Source: Sulfurimonas gotlandica GD1
GTDB lineage: Bacteria > Campylobacterota > Campylobacteria > Campylobacterales > Sulfurimonadaceae
Assembly (NCBI RefSeq): GCF_000242915.1
Contig: NZ_AFRZ01000001.1
Location: forward strand, 496,001 to 560,000
DNA: 64,000 nt
Direction of reading: 5' to 3'
In this document: piece after piece, positions 43,660 through 56,711 of the stretch
How the letters are laid out: every line of letters starts with the position of its first letter
Numbering within the stretch: the first letter of the stretch is position 1
Notes under the pieces: generated by a model
Seen by the model: the letters and a program-made list of their open reading frames with translations, nothing else
Database searches by the model: none
What the model was told of the DNA's origin: nothing
Position numbers and translations under genes: made by a program

Positions 43660-45155
43660 TTTTGTAGCTCCATATAAATCATATTTTCATTATTTATCCA
43701 TTCAATACTTTTTTTCTCTTTTATTTCCATAAAATTCAATGATTTATATAAAGCTATAGCCTTTTTATTCATTTCCTTTACATGTAAATATAAAACTCCA
43801 TTGGGGAATTCAAATAAAAACTTATTAATAAGTAGTATCAAAGATGATTTTGCAAACCCTCTAGATCTACATTCTTTTTCACCAATATAAATCCATATCT
43901 CTCCTGCTCTTTCTTTTTTAGAAAAGTTTTTAATACCGCAATTACCTATATGTTTATTTTTATAATATATTGCCTGCACAATTTGACTAGAGTCTTTAAG
44001 TATTTTTCGCCAGTATTTAAAGTGATGATTACGAACCGGCCTAGTTTTCATCATAAAATCATTCAATAAATCAATATCATGTAGCCAATAAAATGTTCTA
44101 CGGACATCTAAGCACTTTAATATTTTTATATTAATTCCATCTGTTCTCATAATTGTATATATTTTATTAACACCTGCTTCTACAGGTGTATCTATGGGTA
44201 TTGTGCCTTTTTTTAGTATTTGAACTAAACTATCATATAATTCTTCTTCATTTGAAAAAGGTTCTATCCATTTTTTATCTACTAAAGCTTTTAATGCTTC
44301 TTCTTGATTATCTGCCAATGTAATCACCAAGGAAGGAAGTTTTAAATATATACGCTCATATGTAGAGATCCCACCTGAACCTATAGCAATGTCAGCCTGT
44401 GCCATCAATTCAGCAATTTTATTTGTTTGAACATAAAGTTTCATATTTGCAGATGATTCACAAATTTTAGATATATTTTTTCGATATGGATTTTGACTAC
44501 CTATAGCTACATTAACAGTTATATCACTTCTATTAAGTCTTTTTATGCAATCTAAAGCTTTTTGCGTATAATTTTTCATATCAGACCCACCAAAAAAAAC
44601 AAAAATATTCTGAATATGCCTTGCTCTAGTACCAATATTTTTACGAGCATTTATAAATTCTTCTCTTAGTAGAAGATACTGTGGTCCTAGTAAAAGAGTT
44701 GTACAAGGAGATACATATTTTATATACCTTTCCTCCATATTATGATAATAGTTCTGATCTAATAAAATATTACAATCATGCTCCCGGTTAGCCAAATCAT
44801 CTATAACCATTATCTTGTTAGTATATTCTCGCAATACTTTTTCCCACTTATAATCCAATTCATAGTGGTCCACAATAATCCATTCTATAAATTTCTTATA
44901 TATACTTCTAATAAGACATATTGTTTCATCGGCATCTTTTTGCCAATTATTAGTTTCAGATATAACGGAAACATAAAATCCATTTGACCTTATATATTCA
45001 ATCATATTTGCTTCTCGTGATTGACAAATAAATGCCACATCGTAATCATTGTTTCTTAGTTTACTTGCAAAAACCAGACAACGCATTACATGTCCACTTC
45101 CTACAATATTAGAAGCATCTACACGGAATAGTATTGTTTTTTTTTCATCTAACAC
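43656..45155 (-). CDS. fusion: PseG UDP-sugar hydrolase plus GNAT (PseH-like) acetyltransferase
   Basis: A 499-residue protein with two domains. Residues 1-320 are PseG: RVDASNIVGSGHVMRCLVFA (GxGHxxRC, H22), WIIVDHYELDYKWE, IMVIDDLANREHDC and IGSGGISTYERIYLKLPSLV. Residues 345-499 are a GNAT domain (HIGNCGIKNFSKKERAGEIW, RSRGFAKSSLILLINKF). Together they would cover removal of UDP and the N4-acetylation step of pseudaminic acid synthesis. It starts at GTG 45155, 8 bases after AAGAAG. A run of nine A bases covers codons 4-7. It begins 2 bases after the cytidylyltransferase stop. Confidence 0.85.
   Translation of the reverse strand: MLDEKKTILFRVDASNIVGSGHVMRCLVFASKLRNNDYDVAFICQSREANMIEYIRSNGFYVSVISETNNWQKDADETICLIRSIYKKFIEWIIVDHYELDYKWEKVLREYTNKIMVIDDLANREHDCNILLDQNYYHNMEERYIKYVSPCTTLLLGPQYLLLREEFINARKNIGTRARHIQNIFVFFGGSDMKNYTQKALDCIKRLNRSDITVNVAIGSQNPYRKNISKICESSANMKLYVQTNKIAELMAQADIAIGSGGISTYERIYLKLPSLVITLADNQEEALKALVDKKWIEPFSNEEELYDSLVQILKKGTIPIDTPVEAGVNKIYTIMRTDGINIKILKCLDVRRTFYWLHDIDLLNDFMMKTRPVRNHHFKYWRKILKDSSQIVQAIYYKNKHIGNCGIKNFSKKERAGEIWIYIGEKECRSRGFAKSSLILLINKFLFEFPNGVLYLHVKEMNKKAIALYKSLNFMEIKEKKSIEWINNENMIYMELQK
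45137..45145 (-). repeat. nine-A homopolymer just inside the pseG-fusion start
   Basis: On the minus strand the gene reads GTG TTA GAT GAA followed by nine A in a row. A nearby ATG (45148-45146) is out of frame now, but would be in frame with ten A. The run therefore sits where slippage could change the start codon in use or abolish expression. Confidence 0.5.
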
Positions 45156-45157
45156 AA

Positions 45158-45931
45158 TTATAACTTCTTTACTATAGGAGCGTCATATTTTAATGATTTT
45201 TCTAAACCTTCATTTCTGACAATTTTAGAATTTAACTCAAAGATATTTACATTACTATCTAAATATCTTTTTATATTTTTTATATTTAAATCAATATTAT
45301 TTAAATTCAAGCTTTCAATTATATTTTTAACAACTATAAAATCCGCTGGTTCATCTACGGTTATTCTGTATTTTGCGTCATCTGTATCATTCTCTAAAAA
45401 ACACATATTGAACTGCTCTTTATTATTGTAAAAATATTGTGTAACATGTTCTCTTTCAGATTTTAAATTTGCGCTAGCATACGCTTCTTCTAAAAGTTTA
45501 ACAGAAAACACTTCAGTATCTAATCCTTCTGCAAACCTTTGAGTTAATGCCGAATAATCAGCTTTATTTTGTATATAAAACTCAATAAGAGAATCAATAA
45601 TTCTAGGTTCAATTAAAGGACAATCTCCGGTTATCCTAACTATGTCAGTAATATCTTTATTATTTTCTGTAGAACTATAAGTAGTATAATATCTAGATAA
45701 AACATCATCAGAACTGCCTCTATACACTTCATATCCTAGAACCTTAATATAATTAGTCAATATATCATCTTCACTATTAGTTGTTGTAGCTACAATAATC
45801 TTATCTATACGTTTAGATTTTGATACTCTTTCTAATAAATAAGAAATAATAGGCTTACCTAAAATCATTTTCATTACTTTTTTAGGTAATCTCGTAGACC
45901 CCATTCTAGCCTGTATTATTGCAATAATCAT
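45158..45931 (-). CDS. CMP-sugar cytidylyltransferase, SpsF/PseF type
   Basis: A 257-residue nucleotidyltransferase: IIAIIQARMGSTRLPKKVM, KIIVATTTNSEDDILTNYI, VYRGSSDDVLSRYY and VRITGDCPLIEPRI. The domain is of the SpsF/acylneuraminate cytidylyltransferase type that makes CMP-nonulosonates, so it is the likely PseF of the cluster. A homologous domain is fused to a GNAT at 40652. It follows the aminotransferase gene after 25 bases. Confidence 0.85.
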   Translation of the reverse strand: MIIAIIQARMGSTRLPKKVMKMILGKPIISYLLERVSKSKRIDKIIVATTTNSEDDILTNYIKVLGYEVYRGSSDDVLSRYYTTYSSTENNKDITDIVRITGDCPLIEPRIIDSLIEFYIQNKADYSALTQRFAEGLDTEVFSVKLLEEAYASANLKSEREHVTQYFYNNKEQFNMCFLENDTDDAKYRITVDEPADFIVVKNIIESLNLNNIDLNIKNIKRYLDSNVNIFELNSKIVRNEGLEKSLKYDAPIVKKL

Positions 45932-45956
45932 AATATATTACTCTCTTTAGCTTATA

Positions 45957-47264
45957 TTAGTTTAATCTTTGAAATCCAGAGTGACTAACCTCATCATCTA
46001 ATAAATCTTTTAAATTATTCCTATTATTAGATATATATTTAAATACCTCTTTAGCATCATTTAAATATTTATCAACAACCTTTTTTTTGTGAGCATATGA
46101 TACATAAATAGTTGTTGAAGCCAAATAACCACGTTTCAACATCTCCTGTATAAACACAGTTTTTAGTATCGCAGAATCTTTTTCTTTAATAAGCATTGAG
46201 ATTGCAGAAGGCATTCCCATAAGCATCTCAATATCTAAATCATACTTTTTAAAAATTTCATTTAATTCTTTACCAATATAATTTCCCATTTTCATTGTAT
46301 ATTCAGCTACATTGTTTTTTTCAAAAAACTTTATAGTTTCAACTGCTGCAACATATCCACTTCTTTCTGTCCAATAACTACTACTTATAAAAGTTTCTTG
46401 TGCTGCCTGCATTATCTCTTTTTTACCGATTACAGCTCCTATTGGAAATCCATTTCCAAGAGCTTTTCCAAAGACTGCTATATCAGGAACAATATCATAA
46501 AGTAAATGCTGTCCACCAGTATTAAATCTAAAAGCTGAAGATATCTCATCAAAAATCAATACAGCACCTATTTTTGAAGTTATTTTTCTAATTTCTCTTA
46601 AAAAGTCAAGATCAGCAGGTTTATATCTTTGAACTTCCATAATTACAATTCCTAGCTCATCTTTTGTATTTTCAACTATTTTTTTAAATTGTTCTATATT
46701 ACCATATTCAAATGGTAGTGAAGTATTTTTTAAGTTTTTAGCAACACCTTTGGTACTAAGTCCTGGCAATAATTGATTATCTAAATTTGATGCATCATTA
46801 AGATTAGATGATAAATACCAATCATGCCATCCATGATAACCACAAAAAGCTATTTTATCTTTACCACTAAATGCTCTAGCTATTCTGATAGCAATAGTAT
46901 TAGACTCACCACCACTTTTGGCGAATCTTGCCATACCTGCCCAAGGATGTATTTCAATAAGTTTTTCAGCAAGCTCTACTTCTTCAGGAGCATTTAATGT
47001 ACACATATTTCCGTTATCTATACCTTTTTTTACAGCTTTATTAATAGTCGGGTTTGCATAACCAAGCACTGATGTCCCTATTCCCATAATACCCATATCA
47101 TAATAATGATTTCCATCTAAATCCCAGACTTCACAACCTTTTGCTTTAGAGTAATATGATGGCCATAAACCTGGTAAAAACATTTCTGGTCTCTTTGATA
47201 ATAATTGAGTACCGCCTGGAATAATTTTTTTAGCTTTTTCATATAATTTTTGTGATTTTCCCAT
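45957..47264 (-). CDS. class III aminotransferase, glutamate-1-semialdehyde-aminomutase-like
   Basis: About 435 residues from ATG 47264 (MGKSQKLYEKAKKIIPGGTQ), chosen for its AAGGAC ribosome site; the frame stays open 15 codons further, into the previous gene. It is PLP fold type I class III: RFAKSGGESNTIAIRIARAF, CGYHGWHDWYL, IFDEISSAFRFN and the PLP lysine in FGKALGNGFPIGAV. It resembles HemL-like proteins that occur in nonulosonate and glycan gene clusters. It is not the housekeeping HemL, judging by the PDIAVFGK region and location. The probable substrate is a keto sugar or keto acid used to modify the nonulosonate. Confidence 0.75.
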   Translation of the reverse strand: MGKSQKLYEKAKKIIPGGTQLLSKRPEMFLPGLWPSYYSKAKGCEVWDLDGNHYYDMGIMGIGTSVLGYANPTINKAVKKGIDNGNMCTLNAPEEVELAEKLIEIHPWAGMARFAKSGGESNTIAIRIARAFSGKDKIAFCGYHGWHDWYLSSNLNDASNLDNQLLPGLSTKGVAKNLKNTSLPFEYGNIEQFKKIVENTKDELGIVIMEVQRYKPADLDFLREIRKITSKIGAVLIFDEISSAFRFNTGGQHLLYDIVPDIAVFGKALGNGFPIGAVIGKKEIMQAAQETFISSSYWTERSGYVAAVETIKFFEKNNVAEYTMKMGNYIGKELNEIFKKYDLDIEMLMGMPSAISMLIKEKDSAILKTVFIQEMLKRGYLASTTIYVSYAHKKKVVDKYLNDAKEVFKYISNNRNNLKDLLDDEVSHSGFQRLN

Positions 47265-47277
47265 CACTTTGTCCTTT

Positions 47278-48192
47278 TTACCATTTTGTTGGATTGTAGA
47301 TGCGTTCATCTAAATCTTTAAAAGTATCACTAATTTCTTTAATAACTTCACAATTGATATCTTTCAAATTATTATAAATATTTAAATTTTCTTTAGCCTG
47401 AGCTAATGTTTCACAACCAAATAGGATAGAAGCGTCTTTTGCAACAGAATTAACAAAACTTAAACACAACTCATTTTTACTTATTTGTAATCTTATAGAA
47501 AATTCTTCTACCATTTTTACATACTCTTTTGCAAAACTGAGTTTTTCTGGGATATCTTCTGTATTCATTAACAATAAACCTTGTAAATAAATGCTTCTTA
47601 TAAAAATAAATTTATTTTTATTTTTGGCTTTATCAAACCACTTGTTTTTCAATGCTCTTTGATCAAATAAATTAAAAGGTATTTGAATTATATCGATATC
47701 TTCATTATACAAAGCTAGCTCAAACTCTTTATTCGAATAGATAGATACTCCAAAATATTTTATAATATTTTTTTGTTTTAGTATTCTCACTTTATTTGAA
47801 AATGATTTATCCCATTTATCCATCAGATTGCTATTATGCATCAATAAAGCAAATAGACAATCCACGTGCAATCTAGTAGATGAGCCTTTAATTGACTCAA
47901 TTAAATCATGTTCCTTTAATTCTAGAACCTTTGAATCTATTTTTGAGACAACAGATATCCTTGGCTCTACTATTGTCTTAAAATAATTACCAAGCACCTC
48001 TTCACTATCACCATAACCTTGTGCCGTGTCAAAAGAATTTATGCCCATAGAGGACACATAGTTAAGTATATCATTAACTGTATCTTGATTTGGCTGTCCA
48101 TTTTGATTTGCTATACCATAGTTTAAACCAAACTGAACAGTTCCTAATGATAGTTTTGATATATCATAATCGTTATATTTTACATATTTCAC
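47278..48192 (-). CDS. aldo/keto reductase
   Basis: A 304-residue aldo/keto reductase: LSLGTVQFGLNYGIANQNGQ, SFDTAQGYGDSEEVLGNYF (the D and Y of the active site), LLMHNSNLMDKWDK and FGVSIYSNKEFE. It overlaps PseC by 4 bases. Reductases of this type accompany nonulosonate genes in several bacteria and could reduce a keto group on the sugar or its side chain. It is clearly in the cluster by spacing, but its reaction is inferred. Confidence 0.8.
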   Translation of the reverse strand: MKYVKYNDYDISKLSLGTVQFGLNYGIANQNGQPNQDTVNDILNYVSSMGINSFDTAQGYGDSEEVLGNYFKTIVEPRISVVSKIDSKVLELKEHDLIESIKGSSTRLHVDCLFALLMHNSNLMDKWDKSFSNKVRILKQKNIIKYFGVSIYSNKEFELALYNEDIDIIQIPFNLFDQRALKNKWFDKAKNKNKFIFIRSIYLQGLLLMNTEDIPEKLSFAKEYVKMVEEFSIRLQISKNELCLSFVNSVAKDASILFGCETLAQAKENLNIYNNLKDINCEVIKEISDTFKDLDERIYNPTKW

Positions 48193-49316
48193 TTTAATAT
48201 CTCAAATAAAGATTTAATAACATAATCTTGCTCCGCATCTGATAGTGAATAATACATTGGCAAAGAAATAGTTTCTTCATAATATTTGTTCATATTAGGA
48301 GTGTCTTCATCTCCATATCCTAGTTCTCTGTAATATGGTTGCTTATTGATTGGTATATAATGTACCATAACGCCGAAATTATATTCTTTTAATTTATTAA
48401 AGAGTCCTATTTTAGATACTTTTAGTTTATTAAAGTCAATTTTAACTACATAGAGATGATATGATGAGTTCCCATCATACGTGTAAAGAGGCTTAATAAA
48501 TTCATGTCTTTTAAACACATTATCATATCTTTGTGCGAGTATTCTTCGTCTCACTATATTTTCATTAAGTTTATCTAATTGACTGATTCCTAAAGCACAC
48601 TGGATATCTGTTATGCGATAATTAAAACCTAATACGGTCATCTCATAATACCACGGTGCAATATCATGTTTACGTTCCATTCCATGATTACGCAATAACA
48701 TAATTTTCTCATATATATCTTTATTATTAGTCGTAATAGCGCCGCCTTCACCTGTAGTCATATGTTTTACTGGATGAAAAGAAAATATTGTGCAATCACT
48801 ATTTACACAACTACCAGCTTTAATCCCATCATATTCTGAGCCAATTGCATGAGCACAATCCTCTAATATTTTCACGTTATATGTATCACGAATATGCTTA
48901 AGTTTTTTTTGATCAACCGGATTTCCAGAAAAAGCAACAGCATAGATAGCTTTAATTGTTGGATCTTTTTTTATAGCTTCCTCACATAAATCTAAATTTA
49001 TATTTCCATTTTCTTCAATATCTACAAATATTGGTTTTGCATTTGCATATAATATAGCATTTGAAGTTGCCAGAAAGGAATTTGGCGTAGTTAAAACTTT
49101 ATCATCAGCACTTAAAAGAGCTATAGATGCTAAATGTAAAGCTGCCGTTCCGTTTGAAACTACAATCGAATACTTTGCCCCTGTATACTCACACAGTCTT
49201 TTTTCAAACTCTTTTGCTATCGGACCAGTAGTAATAAGCGGTGAAGCAAGTGCTTCTGCAACTGCTTTAAAGTCAGCTTCATCAATAAACTGCTTTCCAT
49301 AAGGAATAAAATCCAA
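48189..49316 (-). CDS. pseC: UDP-4-amino-4,6-dideoxy-N-acetyl-beta-L-altrosamine transaminase
   Basis: A 375-residue DegT-family enzyme with a PseC-like start (FIPYGKQFIDEADFKAVAEA) and SPLITTGPIAKEFEKRLCEY. It has LEDCAHAIGSEYDG and the PLP lysine K184 in SFHPVKHMTTGEGGAIT, the exact signature of PseC. It aminates the 4-keto sugar made by PseB. The start is 3 bases after the pseB stop. This pair sets the sugar series to pseudaminic (L-altro) configuration. Confidence 0.92.
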   Translation of the reverse strand: MDFIPYGKQFIDEADFKAVAEALASPLITTGPIAKEFEKRLCEYTGAKYSIVVSNGTAALHLASIALLSADDKVLTTPNSFLATSNAILYANAKPIFVDIEENGNINLDLCEEAIKKDPTIKAIYAVAFSGNPVDQKKLKHIRDTYNVKILEDCAHAIGSEYDGIKAGSCVNSDCTIFSFHPVKHMTTGEGGAITTNNKDIYEKIMLLRNHGMERKHDIAPWYYEMTVLGFNYRITDIQCALGISQLDKLNENIVRRRILAQRYDNVFKRHEFIKPLYTYDGNSSYHLYVVKIDFNKLKVSKIGLFNKLKEYNFGVMVHYIPINKQPYYRELGYGDEDTPNMNKYYEETISLPMYYSLSDAEQDYVIKSLFEILK

Positions 49317-49319
49317 AAC

Positions 49320-52001
<2,682 letters not shown>

Positions 52002-52005
<4 letters not shown>

Positions 52006-52961
52006 TGATTTTTGTACCAATTATATACTTTTTTTATACCACTTTCAAGATTAACTTTATGCTTCCAACCAAGATCATTTAACTTTTCAGGATTAGTTAG
52101 TTTCATCATAGTTCCATCAGGTTTATCTGTATTAAAATAAAGCTCTCCTTTATAGCCTACAATATCTTTTACAGTTATGGCTAACTCTTCTATAGATACA
52201 TCTACCCCTGTTCCAATATTAATATGTGTATTTCTTATCTCTTTTTCATCTTTTAAAAAAGTGTCTTTAAAATCACGATTTTCTAGTAAGAATACACATG
52301 CATCAGCCATATCTTCGGAGTATAGAAATTCTCTTCTTGGTTTGCCACTTCCCCATATTTCAACTTTTGGTTCATTATTTAGTTTTGCTTCATGCATTTT
52401 TCTCAAAAGAGCTGGGAGAACATGTGAAGTTTCTAAATCGAAATTATCATTTGGTCCATAAAGATTTGTTGGCATTACAGATATAAAATTTGTGCCATAC
52501 TGTAGATTATATGATTCACACATTTTTATACCTGCTATTTTTGCAATAGCATATGGCTCGTTTGTATATTCTAATGGTGATGTCAGTAAGCTATCTTCAG
52601 TCATTGGTTGTGGTGCATTTTTTGGATAAATACAAGTACTACCTAAAAAAAGCAACTTAGTTACTTTATGTTTATAACTTTGATGGATTACATTGTTTTG
52701 AATTTGTAGATTTTCATATATAAAATCTGCTCTATAAGTATTATTGGCAACTATTCCACCAACTTTTGCAGCAGCAAGTATTACATACTCTGGTTTTTCA
52801 TTTTCAAAAAAAGCTGCTACTTCCTGTTGATTTATAAGATCTAGCTCTTTATGAGTTTTGTAAATTAGGTTGGTGTAACCTTTTTTTTGTAGATTTTCAA
52901 CTATTGCAGAACCTACAAGCCCTTTATGTCCAGCTATATATATTTTACTTTTTTTATTCAT
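52002..52961 (-). CDS. fcl: GDP-L-fucose synthase
   Basis: A 319-residue [58 protein letters not shown], active-site [15 protein letters not shown], and [20 protein letters not shown]. It converts GDP-4-keto-6-deoxymannose to GDP-L-fucose by epimerisation and reduction. It follows gmd with a one-base overlap, so both steps from GDP-mannose are linked here. Confidence 0.93.
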
Positions 52962-54082
52962 TATTCAAAATAACTCATGGTTTTATATCCACCATCTTTT
53001 AGGTAAACATCTTTTGTCATTAGTTTAAGATCAGATTTCATCATATCATTTACTAATTCTTCTAGTTTATACTCTCTTGTCCATCCAAGTTTTTTTTCTG
53101 CTTTTGTAGGGTCTCCAAGAAGAAGGTCAACTTCTGTTGGTCTAAAATATTTAGGATCAACAGAAACAACTTCAGAACCTATGTCTAATTGATAGTCTGA
53201 ATTTGAGCAAGATTTAACATAAGCTTTTTCATCAACTCCATTCCCTTTAAATTCTAATTCTATTCCAGCATAAGCAAACGACATTTTTACAAAGTCTCTT
53301 ACAGTTGTTGTAATACCTGTTGCTATTACCCAGTCTTCCGGCTCATTAGCTTGAAGAATCATCCACATCATTCTTACATAATCTTTTGCATGTCCCCAAT
53401 CTCTTTTAGCATCAAGGTTACCTAGATAAAGTTTATCTTGCAGGCCTAAAGCTATTTTTGAAGCGGCTCTTGTTATTTTTCTAGTTACAAAGGTTTCACC
53501 TCGTACTGGTGATTCATGATTAAAAAGTATCCCATTACAAGCAAACATTCCGTAAGCTTCTCTATAGTTAACAGTTATCCAGTATGCGTACATTTTAGCA
53601 ACAGCATATGGACTTCTTGGATAAAAAGGGGTAGTTTCACTTTGAGGAGTTTCTTGTACTTTTCCATATAGCTCAGATGTAGATGCTTGATATATTTTTG
53701 TTTTTTTAGTTAATCCTAAAAGTTTCACAGCTTCTAATATTCTAAGTGTTCCTGTGCCGTCTGCATTTGCTACATATTCAGGAGTTTCAAAAGAGACTGC
53801 AACATGACTCATCGCAGCAAGATTATAAATCTCATCAGGCTGTACTTCTTGAATAATTTTAGTTAAATTCATAGAATCTGTCATATCCCCATGATGCAAT
53901 ATTAAATTTCTGTTTTCAACATGTGGGTCTTGATATAAATGGTCTATTCGATCAGTGTTAAAGAGTGAGCTTCTTCTTTTAATACCATGAACTATATAAT
54001 CTTTTTTAAGTAAAAATTCTGCTAAATAGCTTCCGTCTTGCCCTGTTATTCCTGTTATTAGTGCTACTTTTTTACTACTCAT
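52961..54082 (-). CDS. gmd: GDP-mannose 4,6-dehydratase
   Basis: A 373-residue canonical Gmd: [84 protein letters not shown] and [12 protein letters not shown]. All motifs missing or altered in the paralogue at 17788 are intact here. It acts on GDP-mannose supplied by ManC directly upstream. Confidence 0.95.
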   Translation of the reverse strand: MSSKKVALITGITGQDGSYLAEFLLKKDYIVHGIKRRSSLFNTDRIDHLYQDPHVENRNLILHHGDMTDSMNLTKIIQEVQPDEIYNLAAMSHVAVSFETPEYVANADGTGTLRILEAVKLLGLTKKTKIYQASTSELYGKVQETPQSETTPFYPRSPYAVAKMYAYWITVNYREAYGMFACNGILFNHESPVRGETFVTRKITRAASKIALGLQDKLYLGNLDAKRDWGHAKDYVRMMWMILQANEPEDWVIATGITTTVRDFVKMSFAYAGIELEFKGNGVDEKAYVKSCSNSDYQLDIGSEVVSVDPKYFRPTEVDLLLGDPTKAEKKLGWTREYKLEELVNDMMKSDLKLMTKDVYLKDGGYKTMSYFE

Positions 54083-55450
54083 TTAATCCCTTTTATAATC
54101 ATCTTCAATTCTCTCAATATCATCTTCACCAGTATAACTGCCCACTTGTGCTTCTATTATAACTAATGGTTCATTTGTATCATTTAAAAGCCTATGTATA
54201 TCGCCGGCTTTTATATATGTTGACTCGTTTTGGTTTACAAGAAATGTATCTTCATTTACCGTAACCGTTGCTACTCCACTAACTACTATCCAATGTTCAT
54301 TTCTGTATTTGTGGCTCTGTAAAGATAATCTTTTTTTAGGTTTCACTTCAATACGTTTTATTTTGTATCCATGGCTGTCTTCTAACACTGTGTATGTTCC
54401 CCATGGTCTATGACCGATTAAATGTATATTGTGCAGTTGCGTGGTTTTTTTTATCTCCTTAACTACTTCTTTAACTTTTTGAGAGGAGCCTTTTTTAGAT
54501 ATAAGCAATGCATCTCCAGTATCTACAACTATCATATCTTCTATATCTATAGTTGCTATATATTTATCTTTTCCATAGATTAAATTATTTTTAGAATCTA
54601 TTGATATATGTTTTTCATTTAATGTATTGTTATTTTCATCTTTAGGTAATTCTTCAAACAAACTATCAAAACTGCCTACATCTGACCAATCAATATCTGA
54701 TGGCAAAACTTTCACTTTATCAGATTTTTCCATGACTGCATAATCTATACTATCTTCAGGAATAGCCAACATATCTTCATGTTGAATTCTGATTATATTT
54801 TTTTTATTGGAATTATTAAATGCTGCCAATGAATATTCATAAACATTTGGAGAATATTTTTTAAGCTCATCTAAAAATATTCCTGCCTTAAAACAAAACA
54901 TACCACTGTTCCAATAATAATTACCTGCTTCAAAATACAAAGTAGCTGTTTCAAAATCTGGCTTTTCATGAAAAGCTTTAACATCAATTCCATCTGCTTC
55001 TATATAGCCAAATCCTGTTTCAGCAAATGTTGGAGTAATCCCAAAAGTAACAAGATTATTTTCATGAGCCAGTTTTTTTGCTTGACTTAAAACTATTTCA
55101 TATTCTAGTTCATTTTTTATAAGATGGTCAGATGGTGTCACTAACACTATCTCATCTTTTTCTAAAGCCATACAAGCCAAAGCAATTGCAGGTGCTGTAT
55201 TTCTTCCAATTGCTTCTAATAAATATTTACTATTAGACTTATTTAACTCATCAAGTTGGTCAAGTGCTAAAAAATACTGCTCTATATTTGAAACAATAAA
55301 TTGACTATCACATACTTTAGAATTTCTCTCAACCGTCAGTTGAAACAACGATTTATCATCAAATAGTTTAACAAACTGTTTTGGCATAAGAGTACGACTT
55401 ATTGGCCATAACCTAGTACCACTTCCCCCACATAAAATTATGTTTGTCAT
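54083..55450 (-). CDS. manC: mannose-1-phosphate guanylyltransferase / mannose-6-phosphate isomerase
   Basis: A 455-residue bifunctional enzyme. The N-terminal nucleotidyltransferase has IILCGGSGTRLWPISRTLMP and KQFVKLF, VTPSDHLI and FHEKPDFETATLY. The C-terminal cupin (PMI type II) has RPWGTYTVLEDSHGYKIKR, RLSLQSHKYRNEHWIVVSG and YIKAGDIHRLLN. It produces GDP-mannose from mannose phosphate, feeding Gmd and Fcl. Together with pgi nearby, fructose-6-phosphate can be brought to GDP-fucose in this operon. Confidence 0.93.
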   Translation of the reverse strand: MTNIILCGGSGTRLWPISRTLMPKQFVKLFDDKSLFQLTVERNSKVCDSQFIVSNIEQYFLALDQLDELNKSNSKYLLEAIGRNTAPAIALACMALEKDEIVLVTPSDHLIKNELEYEIVLSQAKKLAHENNLVTFGITPTFAETGFGYIEADGIDVKAFHEKPDFETATLYFEAGNYYWNSGMFCFKAGIFLDELKKYSPNVYEYSLAAFNNSNKKNIIRIQHEDMLAIPEDSIDYAVMEKSDKVKVLPSDIDWSDVGSFDSLFEELPKDENNNTLNEKHISIDSKNNLIYGKDKYIATIDIEDMIVVDTGDALLISKKGSSQKVKEVVKEIKKTTQLHNIHLIGHRPWGTYTVLEDSHGYKIKRIEVKPKKRLSLQSHKYRNEHWIVVSGVATVTVNEDTFLVNQNESTYIKAGDIHRLLNDTNEPLVIIEAQVGSYTGEDDIERIEDDYKRD

Positions 55451-55453
55451 ATA

Positions 55454-56707
55454 CTATAATCTTCCATCAGCTGCATCAACAATAGATTTAATATCATATA
55501 TAATAGTATTATCTAAATTTGAAAAATCTAATGTCTTAAACTCTTCATGAGCAACTGCCAAAACAATTGCATCATACTTTAAAGTTTTTATATTCTCTTG
55601 TAATTCAAGATTATATTCTCGAACAACTTCTTCCTTATCTGCCCAAGGGTCATATACATCAATATTGCATCCAAACTCTTGAAGTTCTTCAATAACATCT
55701 ATCACCCTAGAATTCCTAATATCTGGGCAATTTTCTTTAAAAGTAATGCCTAGCACTAAAACATTTGAATCTTCAATCCTATGACCTTTTTTAATCATAA
55801 GTTTTATAACTTGATTAGCTACATAGACTCCCATATTATCATTTAATCTTCTACCTGCAAGTATTATTTCAGGGTTATATCCTACACTTTGTGCTTTGTG
55901 TGTTAAATAATATGGATCAACACCTATACAATGACCACCGACTAGACCAGGTTTAAATGGTAAAAAATTCCACTTAGTTCCAGCAGCCTCTAGCACATCA
56001 TTTGTATTTATGCCAAGTTTATTAAAGATAATTGCAAGTTCATTAACAAATGCTATATTTATATCTCTTTGAGAATTTTCTATTACTTTTGCAGCTTCTG
56101 CTACTTTAATTGTAGGAGCCATATGTGTACCAGCAGTAATAATACTTGCATACAAATCATCTACTTTTCTACCTATTTCAGGTGTACTACCTGCTGTAAC
56201 TTTTAATATTTTTGTTACGGTATGTTCTTTATCTCCAGGGTTTATTCTCTCAGGAGAGTATCCACAATAGAAATCTTTGTTAAACACAAGAGATGAAAAC
56301 TTTTCAAGCACAGGAACACATTCTTCTTCCGTTGCTCCAGGGTATACTGTTGATTCATAAATGACAATATCATCTTTTTTAAGGACCTTACCTACTGTTT
56401 CGCTAGCTTTTATAAGTGGTGTCAAATCAGGTCGTTTATTTTTGTCTATTGGAGTTGGTACGGTAACTATGTAAATATTACAATCTTTAATATCTTCTAT
56501 GTCACAAGTGAATTTTATATTATTTTGTAGTGCTTCTTGTAATTGTTCTTCATTTAATTCTAATGTTTTATCATAAGCACGATTAAGTTCATCTATTCTA
56601 GTTTTATAAATATCTAAACCAATTACTTGATATTTACTACTAAAAGCGTGAGCCAATGGAAGACCCACATACCCCAAACCTATCACACATATCTTATAGT
56701 TTTTCAT
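55454..56707 (-). CDS. UDP-N-acetylhexosamine 6-dehydrogenase (WbpO/TviB/VipA type)
   Basis: A 417-residue UDP-glucose/GDP-mannose dehydrogenase-family protein: [64 protein letters not shown], and the catalytic cysteine in [17 protein letters not shown]. The pattern [17 protein letters not shown] and [16 protein letters not shown] favours UDP-GlcNAc/GalNAc dehydrogenases over UDP-glucose. With the adjacent WbpP-like epimerase it would give UDP-GalNAcA (or UDP-GlcNAcA). Distance to neighbours is 3-4 bases. Confidence 0.85.
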   Translation of the reverse strand: MKNYKICVIGLGYVGLPLAHAFSSKYQVIGLDIYKTRIDELNRAYDKTLELNEEQLQEALQNNIKFTCDIEDIKDCNIYIVTVPTPIDKNKRPDLTPLIKASETVGKVLKKDDIVIYESTVYPGATEEECVPVLEKFSSLVFNKDFYCGYSPERINPGDKEHTVTKILKVTAGSTPEIGRKVDDLYASIITAGTHMAPTIKVAEAAKVIENSQRDINIAFVNELAIIFNKLGINTNDVLEAAGTKWNFLPFKPGLVGGHCIGVDPYYLTHKAQSVGYNPEIILAGRRLNDNMGVYVANQVIKLMIKKGHRIEDSNVLVLGITFKENCPDIRNSRVIDVIEELQEFGCNIDVYDPWADKEEVVREYNLELQENIKTLKYDAIVLAVAHEEFKTLDFSNLDNTIIYDIKSIVDAADGRL

Positions 56708-56711
56708 TGTA

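Noticed and set aside
45957-47309. Housekeeping hemL (glutamate-1-semialdehyde aminomutase)
   Set aside because: The gene lies inside the nonulosonate cluster between an aldo/keto reductase and a cytidylyltransferase; a class III aminotransferase acting in glycan synthesis is more likely.
52177-52486. Plus-strand open frames over fcl and similar frames elsewhere
   Set aside because: They run opposite to well-supported genes, have no ribosome sites or recognisable domains, and reflect low stop frequency on the complementary strand.
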